Source: an uncultured Lachnospiraceae bacterium (GTDB taxonomy: Bacteria > Bacillota > Clostridia > Lachnospirales > Lachnospiraceae). From it: DNA of 21,563 nucleotides. Of this stretch, positions 16,165 to 21,563 are shown piece by piece. The position numbers were made by a program, and so were the translations under genes. The number at the start of each line of letters is the position of its first letter. Within the stretch, counting starts at the first letter, position 1. The notes beneath the pieces are model-generated. The model was given only the letters and a program-made list of their open reading frames with translations. It did not search any database and was not told where the DNA came from. The stretch spans positions 1-21,563 of the forward strand of contig CADCPL010000167.1 in NCBI GenBank assembly GCA_902803305.1, written 5' to 3'.

Positions 16165-16188
16165 AAGGCTCCGCATATGCGGAGCCTT
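16165..16188 (-). terminator. Intrinsic terminator of the HPr gene, overlapping the next ribosome site
   Basis: A perfect 24-base palindrome; its 10-base arm AAGGCTCCGC pairs with GCGGAGCCTT around an ATAT loop. On the minus strand it is followed by a T run (TTTTT including the arm end) and then the ATG of the yuiD-like gene. It begins 8 bases after the HPr stop codon. The GGAG in the 3' arm is the only good ribosome site for the downstream gene. Confidence 0.85.
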
Positions 16189-16196
16189 ATGATCTA

Positions 16197-16460
16197 TTAT
16201 TCTCCCAGGCCGCTGTCCACTGCATTGATCAATGCCTGTAATGCTTCTGCTTCATCATCGCCGTCACATGTAAACTCTATCTCATCTCCGCATTTGACAC
16301 ATGCACCGAGCACGCTGAGAACGCTCTTGGCATTTGCGGTACTCTCACGGAATGAAAATGTGATGAGCGATTTGAACTTCATCGCCTCTTTACACAGTAT
16401 TCCGGCCGGTCTTAAATGCAGACCCGTAGGGTTCTTGATGACAACCCTCTGACTTACCAT
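16197..16460 (-). CDS. ptsH: HPr family phosphocarrier protein
   Basis: An 87-residue cytoplasmic phosphocarrier. The start at 16460 gives the canonical N-terminus MVSQRVVIKNPTGLHLRPAG with the phosphorylatable His15; a longer reading from 16532 lacks support, whereas GGAGG lies upstream of 16460. The regulatory Ser46 is present (NAKSVLS, 43-49), so it should be a target of HPr kinase/phosphorylase and of PTS enzyme I rather than a Crh-like protein lacking His15. No ptsI lies beside it in the window. It has its own extended -10 promoter (16506-16534) and its own terminator, so it is a single-gene unit placed between the cdaA/cdaR genes and the yuiD-like gene. Confidence 0.95.
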   Translation of the reverse strand: MVSQRVVIKNPTGLHLRPAGILCKEAMKFKSLITFSFRESTANAKSVLSVLGACVKCGDEIEFTCDGDDEAEALQALINAVDSGLGE

Positions 16461-16505
16461 AAGAGTCCTTCCTCCATTCCTGTATAATGACCCCCTAACA
16501 GATGG

Positions 16506-16534
16506 ATTATACCACCCCCGGAGCAAAATCACAA
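16506..16534 (-). promoter_or_regulatory. Strong promoter of the HPr gene
   Basis: TTGTGA (16529-16534), a 17-base spacer, and a perfect TATAAT (16506-16511) preceded by TG one base away (extended -10). It is directed to the HPr gene, 46 bases upstream of its ATG, and starts 4 bases from the cdaR stop codon. This explains high independent expression of HPr. No cdaR terminator is visible, so read-through from cdaR is also possible. Confidence 0.8.
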
Positions 16535-16537
16535 GGT

Positions 16538-17878
16538 CTACTCTCCGATCGCCGCTCCAGCCGTAGGCATCACAGCCTGCGATTCCGTTTCGGTCTGTTC
16601 CCCGGTATGGTTGACCACTACCATCAAGGTTACCGGACTTACCAGACTCACTCCCGTAGGAAGATCAAAGATGACATTTGCATCATTTTCTCCCACGGTG
16701 ACCGGTCCTTCGCCTGCAGGATTTCTCGGAGTGAGCGTTGTCGCATCGATCCTGCATATTGCCAGATCTCCGCTGTATCTGTCATACGCATCGCCTATAC
16801 CCTGTATCTCTACCGGGAACGTTGCACCGATATCCACTATGCCGACCGAATATCCTTCGGGAACATTCTCTATCGTCACGTTTGAAAGCGGAACATCTAT
16901 GGTCTTGCGCTGATTTTCATCAATCCCCACTTTGACTCTCACATTTGTATCAAACTCGGGATCCGCGAAGATGACTCCCGTGGGAAGATAATCGGCTATG
17001 CTGACATTTACGGTCACATCTGATGTAGCTCCGTCAACCGACACCTCATCCGCAGGGATATAGATCACTTCCATATCATCGTAGTTCTCGCCTTTTCCTG
17101 CTATGAGTACGCTTTCAGGCTCCGTGATGACAACTCCCGTGGTTCCGAAGCCGGCCGAAGGAGTCCCTGAGAACCCGCTGCTTATCGGGATAACCTTGGT
17201 CGCATAAATGATGTATTTTATCTCAGTAACGGTCCTTGACAGTGTGATCCTCTCGTCATCGATCCGCTCTCCGCTCTCATCACAGACATAGAGCGGCTCG
17301 GTAATGGAAAAGTCCCTGCTGATACCGCTTATATCCGCAACCGCCATGGCCTTGTCTATAAGCGATACGACCGACTCGGGACCGCTGACATTCACCGTGG
17401 TTATTGCATTTTCCGCTTTTGCAAGCAGATACCCTTCTGCCGGATGCCCTTCCGCGCCAACAGTTACGGGAACATCTTTGTTTATAAGGTTCTCTATCGT
17501 AAGCTTCAGGTTGGCGCTCCTGGTCGTGACCGAATCGATCCTGTCCGAATACCTGGTACTCTTTACCTCTATGGGTATGGTGTCAGCCGATGTGAGCGAT
17601 TTCATATCTGCCGTAGCCTTGATATAATCCTTACTCATCAGATCTATCACGGATCTGTGGGCCGTTACCACGACATTTATCGTTCCCGAATCCCCCGCTA
17701 CCTCGTAGCACTTATCCTGGGAAGTCAGAACATCGCCGTTTAGTATCTCGACCGATATTCCGGTATATGTCTTGCTGATGACCGGATCATCCACATTGAC
17801 GACCACCAGCCATAAAACAAATGCACCGAGAACGGAGACTATCTTAAGGCCGAGGTTTTTTGTAAGTAAGCTTCTCAT
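16538..17878 (-). CDS. cdaR: CdaR, YbbR-domain regulator of diadenylate cyclase
   Basis: A 446-residue protein with a short cytoplasmic start (MRSLLTKNLGLK), one membrane helix (about 11-28) and a long extracellular part made of several YbbR-type beta repeats. Repeat signatures are IPVEV-like strands (IPIEVKSTRY), DVPVTV and IDVPLSNVTIENVPEGY (residues spread to about 350). It ends with a low-complexity polar tail rich in Glu, Thr and Ala. In Firmicutes this protein binds CdaA at the membrane and modulates c-di-AMP synthesis. Its ATG overlaps the cdaA stop as ATGA, the standard cdaA-cdaR coupling. The usual third partner glmM does not follow; the HPr gene does. Confidence 0.93.
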   Translation of the reverse strand: MRSLLTKNLGLKIVSVLGAFVLWLVVVNVDDPVISKTYTGISVEILNGDVLTSQDKCYEVAGDSGTINVVVTAHRSVIDLMSKDYIKATADMKSLTSADTIPIEVKSTRYSDRIDSVTTRSANLKLTIENLINKDVPVTVGAEGHPAEGYLLAKAENAITTVNVSGPESVVSLIDKAMAVADISGISRDFSITEPLYVCDESGERIDDERITLSRTVTEIKYIIYATKVIPISSGFSGTPSAGFGTTGVVITEPESVLIAGKGENYDDMEVIYIPADEVSVDGATSDVTVNVSIADYLPTGVIFADPEFDTNVRVKVGIDENQRKTIDVPLSNVTIENVPEGYSVGIVDIGATFPVEIQGIGDAYDRYSGDLAICRIDATTLTPRNPAGEGPVTVGENDANVIFDLPTGVSLVSPVTLMVVVNHTGEQTETESQAVMPTAGAAIGE

Positions 17879-18753
17879 TTTTCGGCCTTTCTCTTAAACA
17901 GACGGAGAGATTTCTTCTCCTCAAAGGTTTTGCCCTGGATCATCCCGAGCATCTTCCTAAGTTCATCCATATCAACGTTTCTCGTAAGCGTGCCCTCATA
18001 AGCTACCGACACCCTTCCCGTCTCTTCGGATACTATGACGGTCATGGAATCCGTTACTTCCGATATTCCCACGCCGGCACGATGTCTTGTTCCGAGTTCC
18101 TTGGACAGCTCCATGTTCTCGGAAAGCGGCAGATAACACGTTGCGGAAACGATCCTGTTACCCCATATTATGACCGCTCCGTCATGAAGCGGTGTATTAT
18201 GTTCGAAAATATTGATGAGCAACTGGCTTGATATTGCCGCATCCAATGCAATACCCGTATTTTCGTAATCGGTGAGCGGATCGTTCTGTCCGATCACTAT
18301 GAGCGCACCCGTTTTGGATCTGCCCATTTCAAAAGATCCTCTGACGATCTCATTTATCGTTTCGTCCGAGAACTTCTCACCTATTATCCTGTTGTCAAAC
18401 TGAAACAGTGACGAGAGAACTACTTTTCGTCTTCCGAGCTGTTCAAGAGCCTTACGAAGTTCAGGCTGGAATACGACTACCATAGCCGTTACGGCAACAC
18501 CGAATATGTTTTTGGCTATCCAGAGAATGGTGGTCATGGAGAACATTGCCGCAACCATGACAAAGACAAGTATGATCACTATACCTTTGAGCAGTGACCA
18601 TGCTTTTGATTCCTTGATCCACGCAAGGACCCTGTATAACAGAACGGAAATGATAAGTATCTCGACAAGATCCGTCCACTTGATGGACGGAAGTGAGAGC
18701 CATGTTACATACCGTTCTATAAATGCGGTAATGGATTCAATAAGCTCCGACAT
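17875..18753 (-). CDS. cdaA: Diadenylate cyclase CdaA
   Basis: A 292-residue membrane-bound enzyme that makes cyclic di-AMP from two ATP. Three helices lie at about 28-45, 54-72 and 78-95. The DisA_N (DAC) catalytic domain follows, with HDGAVII (190-196, the DGA motif) and GTRHRAG (221-227, the RHR motif) both intact. FQPELRKALEQLGR (95-108) is the conserved linker. The length is slightly above the common 270-280, with a basic C-terminal tail (KSLRLFKRKAEK). It overlaps the upstream membrane gene by one base (TAATG) and cdaR by four, so the three are coupled. c-di-AMP controls potassium and osmolyte transport and cell-wall homeostasis. Confidence 0.97.
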   Translation of the reverse strand: MSELIESITAFIERYVTWLSLPSIKWTDLVEILIISVLLYRVLAWIKESKAWSLLKGIVIILVFVMVAAMFSMTTILWIAKNIFGVAVTAMVVVFQPELRKALEQLGRRKVVLSSLFQFDNRIIGEKFSDETINEIVRGSFEMGRSKTGALIVIGQNDPLTDYENTGIALDAAISSQLLINIFEHNTPLHDGAVIIWGNRIVSATCYLPLSENMELSKELGTRHRAGVGISEVTDSMTVIVSEETGRVSVAYEGTLTRNVDMDELRKMLGMIQGKTFEEKKSLRLFKRKAEK

Positions 18754-19733
18754 TAATCCTCATCCTCGTCATCAAAATCATCATCGTCTCGACGTGATGT
18801 ATGACGTCTGACTCTGACGGCAGGTGCCTCCAGAGTGATCTTGGGTATCGCCTTGACGTAGTAGTAATACTCGTCATCTTCAAACTGGACGTACTCCGCC
18901 CGTGAATAATCGACATTGAAAATAAAGAACTGAAGCACCAGGACTATGATCGCCGAGAAAAACAGACTCAGTATCGCTCCTCCGATGCCTATTTCCGCAT
19001 CGAGAACGGCGGATGATACGAGAAGTACCACAAAACACGTGATGATACCGACTCCAAGTGCGATCTGCCATGAATAATTGATCTTGAGCCTTCTGATCAG
19101 ATATACCGCGATTATCGTTGCGGCAAAAGTCACGATCATCGCTATCATTACATCATTCTTGAGTATTCCGTCTATAACGGTCTTAAACCCGCTGAGCATG
19201 TTCTCAACATCGATATCGGACAGGCCGCCGCCCGAAGAAAGGGCATCCTGATGCTCGCTTACGTAGTGAAGTATGTAATAAACGGCTGTTCCGCATCCGA
19301 CTGAGATACATGAGATCGGACTTCCGACAAATCCCATCGAAAGCGGGATCACATACGGGATATGCATTGCAAATGCGACAGGTGTCAGTATAACGACTAT
19401 CGCATCTCCCGGAGTGAACCTGAAATACAGAGCATACATTATGATGAATATGAACAGTACGACTATAGCACATTCAAGCGACAGCGCGTACATATGAGCA
19501 ACTATCACGAATCCTGCAAGCAGTACTATAACGTTCGTCGGCATGAATGAACACAGAAGTGAAAGGATGAGCACGATCGCGGGATTCTTGAGCTTGGACA
19601 TAAATCCGACGCTGCTACCGATGAACAGAAGCGCAAAAAGCATAGCCAGGAACTTGAGCACCGGGACTATGTACGCTTCAAACCGTGTATAGAATCTCGT
19701 CAATTGCTGTTTGATTATCAGTAACGACTCCAT
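18753..19733 (-). CDS. Uncharacterised polytopic membrane protein coupled to cdaA (permease-like)
   Basis: A 326-residue protein with about eight helices (about 22-42, 51-68, 70-100, 112-135, 140-157, 195-212, 222-243 and 250-273). A short loop carries a Gly/Ser-rich stretch (ALSSGGGLSDID). After the last helix comes a cytoplasmic tail with a Tyr cluster (DDEYYYYV, 287-294) and a very acidic end (RRDDDDFDDEDED). The FTPGD segment (106-110) and GSP (137-139) recall transporter-like loops, but no known transporter motif is recognised. Its stop overlaps the cdaA start by one base, and it lies 2 bases after the upstream small membrane gene. The arrangement implies a role tied to c-di-AMP, for example as regulated permease or partner; this is inference. 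Confidence 0.8.
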   Translation of the reverse strand: MESLLIIKQQLTRFYTRFEAYIVPVLKFLAMLFALLFIGSSVGFMSKLKNPAIVLILSLLCSFMPTNVIVLLAGFVIVAHMYALSLECAIVVLFIFIIMYALYFRFTPGDAIVVILTPVAFAMHIPYVIPLSMGFVGSPISCISVGCGTAVYYILHYVSEHQDALSSGGGLSDIDVENMLSGFKTVIDGILKNDVMIAMIVTFAATIIAVYLIRRLKINYSWQIALGVGIITCFVVLLVSSAVLDAEIGIGGAILSLFFSAIIVLVLQFFIFNVDYSRAEYVQFEDDEYYYYVKAIPKITLEAPAVRVRRHTSRRDDDDFDDEDED

Positions 19734-19735
19734 TT

Positions 19736-20140
19736 TTATTTCCTTCCCCTGCGATTTATTGCGATCATCTGCAAAAGCGCACGCAGCAGGTTGTTATACT
19801 GCTTAACATGCTTTTTGGCCTTGTGGTATCTGTAGCTGTATACGAAATAAGAGATCACAAGGTATATTGCCAGAACGAGGCAGTACTTGGACAGGATACC
19901 CTTAAGGAATTCCAGCATGTCCATTTTGTAGAAATCCTCAAGGAAAGTTTCCATGTTATATAAAACATACATAGCCACCGCCAGGGCAAACCCGACGGTG
20001 GCATAGATAGCTGATTTTAGCAATTGAAAGCTGATGTAGTCGCCTCTGAAGTACTCGGAAATTGCAATGTCTTTCCTTCCCTCGTGTTCTTCGTATGCTG
20101 CCATACGCGTCATCAGCCTGATGCGTTCTTCATTGAGCAT
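19736..20140 (-). CDS. Small uncharacterised membrane protein
   Basis: A 134-residue protein with a polar N-terminus of about 40 residues (MLNEERIRLMTRMAAYEEHEG), two predicted helices (about 42-61 and 86-104) and a very basic C-terminal segment (YRYHKAKKHVKQYNN...NRRGRK). No family is recognised. It sits 3 bases after the YvyF-like gene and 2 bases before the 326-residue membrane gene, so it is part of the same coupled unit leading to cdaA. The N-terminus Arg/Glu repeats and the basic tail could bind protein or nucleic acid partners on the inner membrane face. Composition, ribosome context and tight packing all support a real gene. Confidence 0.78.
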   Translation of the reverse strand: MLNEERIRLMTRMAAYEEHEGRKDIAISEYFRGDYISFQLLKSAIYATVGFALAVAMYVLYNMETFLEDFYKMDMLEFLKGILSKYCLVLAIYLVISYFVYSYRYHKAKKHVKQYNNLLRALLQMIAINRRGRK

Positions 20141-20143
20141 ATC

Positions 20144-20554
20144 TTACTGATTAAAAAACCTCATCTTGTTGCCGGCCGGCTGCTTAACCTGAGGCTTGGG
20201 TGCCTCGACCTCGGGCCTTCTTCCGGCAGAGCTCAGATCATTGATCATGGAAGCCTTGCACTTCTCACAAAAACGTCCGGTACTTATCGGAGCACCGCAG
20301 TTCTCGCAGGCAATGCCAACATCGATACCCGATGAGAACTCAAGTCTTTCCTCTCTAACCCACTGACGTACCTGATGTTCTTCCACGTCACAGTTTTCTA
20401 TAACATCCGGGATCGTAGCCCCGCGATTATCAAACAGGTATTTCTTTACTTCCTGGAATTTCTTTTCCAATTCCTCACGACACTGAGGACAGATCGGCTG
20501 ACCGCTTATATAGTTGAACAGCCTTCTGCATCTTCTGCAATTCTTGACATCCAT
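20144..20554 (-). CDS. YvyF/TIGR03826-type zinc-ribbon protein (flagellar-operon associated)
   Basis: A 136-residue cytoplasmic protein. The start at 20554 has a perfect AGGAGG before it and gives the family's N-terminus MDVKNCRRCRRLFNYISG; a longer reading from 20695 would overlap comF and is unsupported. Two zinc-ribbon Cys sets are seen (C6, C9, C22, C25 and C83, C86, C96, C99). Between them is a helix-turn-helix-like segment (TIPDVIENCDVEEHQVRQWVRE, residues 48-69). In Bacillus yvyF lies next to comF and flgM; here it also follows comF, by 28 bases, but no flagellar gene follows. The Pro/Lys-rich C-terminal tail is likely disordered. The family role is poorly defined. Confidence 0.88.
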   Translation of the reverse strand: MDVKNCRRCRRLFNYISGQPICPQCREELEKKFQEVKKYLFDNRGATIPDVIENCDVEEHQVRQWVREERLEFSSGIDVGIACENCGAPISTGRFCEKCKASMINDLSSAGRRPEVEAPKPQVKQPAGNKMRFFNQ

Positions 20555-20582
20555 TAGTGATTCCTCCTGAAAATGATAAGCT

Positions 20583-21299
20583 TCAGTTTCCCCTTCCGAT
20601 GCACAGAGAGGTAAAATACACTCTTCTGATGCCTGCCCCCTTAAGACATCCTGCCATTGCGTCAACCGTTGCGCCGGTTGTGTAAATATCGTCAACGACT
20701 AAGACCGACTCTAATTTTACAACATTTCCCGTTACTTTAAAAGCCTTTTTGAGATTATTTTGACGCTCCCTCGCACTGAGGTTTTTTTGTGCCTGCGTGA
20801 CCTTTTCCCTTGTCACAACGTCACTCCTGACGGGAATGCCGAGCCGCTTCGACATCTGCCGTGCAATGAGCTCCGCCTGGTTGTATCCTCTCTTTTTCAG
20901 CCTGCCTGCGTGTACCGGAACAGGTATGATCGCATCAACGTTCCAGCTTTTTATCTTGCGCCCGAGCCGGTCGCATATCACCTGCCCGTAGAACCGTGCA
21001 AATTCCTGTTTGCCGGCATATTTGAACCTGTATATGCTTTTACTCATGTACGTATCATATACGAGCGCGGCACGGCCTTCATCATATATGTGCTGTGTTC
21101 CCATGCAGTCACCGCAAAACTCTGCGTCCTCATCAACGGGCTTTCCGCATCGCATGCAGTGATCGTTGCCGACATATGAGAGCTTCCTTTCGCACTGCGG
21201 ACATATATCGCGTCCGCGTTTTGAAACTATCCGGCCGCACACAGGACAGATCCTCGGATATATGATATCCGCGGCAGCTGATAAAAGATCGGTTATCAT
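20583..21299 (-). CDS. comF: ComF family protein (phosphoribosyltransferase-like, competence-associated)
   Basis: A 238-residue protein. The N-terminal Cys motifs (C18, C21, C33, C36 and C48, C51, C62, C65) form double zinc-ribbon sites. The C-terminal phosphoribosyltransferase-like domain has IIPVPVHAGRLKKRGYNQAE (124-143), the family RGYNQ motif, and the PRPP-loop VLVVDDIYTTGAT (199-211). In naturally competent bacteria ComF supports uptake and processing of single-stranded DNA; many non-competent Clostridia also keep it. The ATG at 21299 has AGAGG 8 bases upstream. It follows the RecD2-like gene by 21 bases, an order often seen in Lachnospiraceae. Confidence 0.95.
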   Translation of the reverse strand: MITDLLSAAADIIYPRICPVCGRIVSKRGRDICPQCERKLSYVGNDHCMRCGKPVDEDAEFCGDCMGTQHIYDEGRAALVYDTYMSKSIYRFKYAGKQEFARFYGQVICDRLGRKIKSWNVDAIIPVPVHAGRLKKRGYNQAELIARQMSKRLGIPVRSDVVTREKVTQAQKNLSARERQNNLKKAFKVTGNVVKLESVLVVDDIYTTGATVDAMAGCLKGAGIRRVYFTSLCIGRGN

Positions 21300-21320
21300 T
21301 TGAAATACCTCTGCACCTCT

Positions 21321-21563
21321 CTACAGATTTGAAATATCGATCAGTGCTTCATTAAGACTTGTAAATCTCTTCAGTTCATCTTCGTTTTCCACCATCTGCC
21401 TGATGGTGTTCTCGCTCCCGACAATGGTGACGCACTTTATCGCCCTTGTCACGGCGGTGTAGAGAAGATTTCTGGTGAAGAGCTGTTTCGGACCCGAAAG
21501 AAGAGGGATCACGACCGCCGGATACTCACTTCCCTGGGATTTGTGTATCGTTACGGCATATGC
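21321..21563 (-). CDS. recD2: RecD2-like ATP-dependent DNA helicase, C-terminal end
   Basis: The last 80 residues of a superfamily 1B helicase; the gene enters from the right edge. The frame is open to the window end and shows AYAVTIHKSQGSEYPAVVIP (helicase motif V region) and LFTRNLLYTAVTRAIKCVTIVG (motif VI region), the standard RecD/RecD2 ending, then a short tail ENEDELKRFTSLNEALIDISNL. RecD2 unwinds DNA 5' to 3' and acts in repair and replication restart. The catalytic Walker motifs lie beyond the edge. The comF gene follows after 21 bases. Confidence 0.88.
   Translation of the reverse strand, partial: AYAVTIHKSQGSEYPAVVIPLLSGPKQLFTRNLLYTAVTRAIKCVTIVGSENTIRQMVENEDELKRFTSLNEALIDISNL

Noticed and set aside
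16461..16532. Upstream extension of HPr to 16532
   Set aside because: It runs through the promoter and ribosome site; HPr proteins are 85-90 residues and the start at 16460 places His15 and Ser46 correctly.
20555..20695. Upstream extension of the YvyF-like protein to 20695
   Set aside because: The extension lies largely inside comF, and the ATG at 20554 has a perfect AGGAGG site and the family N-terminus.
1..21563. CRISPR array, tRNA/rRNA gene, insertion sequence, phage or defence genes
   Set aside because: No regularly spaced repeats, RNA-like structures, transposase or defence-family motifs were seen on either strand.

Overview
The window looks like chromosome from an anaerobic Clostridia bacterium, most probably Lachnospiraceae (rumen or gut type). 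The evidence is the right-hand gene order recD2-like, comF, a YvyF-type zinc-ribbon gene, two membrane genes, cdaA, cdaR, HPr and a YuiD-type PAP2 gene. Strong GGAGG ribosome sites, frequent ATA/AGA/AGG codons and moderate GC content fit this. No RNA gene, CRISPR array, transposase or phage gene is visible, and there is no gene-free stretch above 300 bases.

Positions 1-14,693 (all minus strand) form one dense surface-polysaccharide locus, transcribed right to left from a promoter near 14,710-14,743. In transcription order it holds: a GT-C-like membrane glycosyltransferase; four membrane proteins that look like two N-terminal and two C-terminal versions of one uncharacterised membrane family, one N-terminal version being fused to a degenerate metallo-beta-lactamase-like domain; a GT2; a WcaJ/EpsE-type initiating sugar-phosphate transferase; two more GT2s; a GT4; a Wzy-type polymerase/ligase; a Wzx-type flippase; a second paralogous Wzy-type protein; and the first 260 residues of a CapD/WbpM-type nucleotide-sugar enzyme that runs off the left edge. 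Together they would start a glycan on undecaprenyl phosphate, extend it in the cytoplasm, flip it and polymerise or ligate it outside. Most neighbouring genes overlap or are a few bases apart.

Positions 14,694-14,805 are a short divergent promoter region. rfbD (dTDP-4-dehydrorhamnose reductase) is the only plus-strand gene and presumably supplies dTDP-rhamnose for the same glycan.

Positions 15,678-21,563 (minus strand) are a housekeeping block: the C-terminus of a RecD2-like helicase, comF, the YvyF-like gene, two uncharacterised membrane proteins tightly coupled to the c-di-AMP synthase cdaA and its regulator cdaR, then HPr with its own strong promoter, and a YuiD-like PAP2 membrane protein. 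The yuiD-like ribosome site lies inside the terminator hairpin of the HPr gene.

The most notable points are a single in-frame TAG that separates two halves of what could be a 650-residue membrane protein, a paralogous module whose MBL-like domain has lost its metal-ligand motif, and the terminator/ribosome-site overlap.
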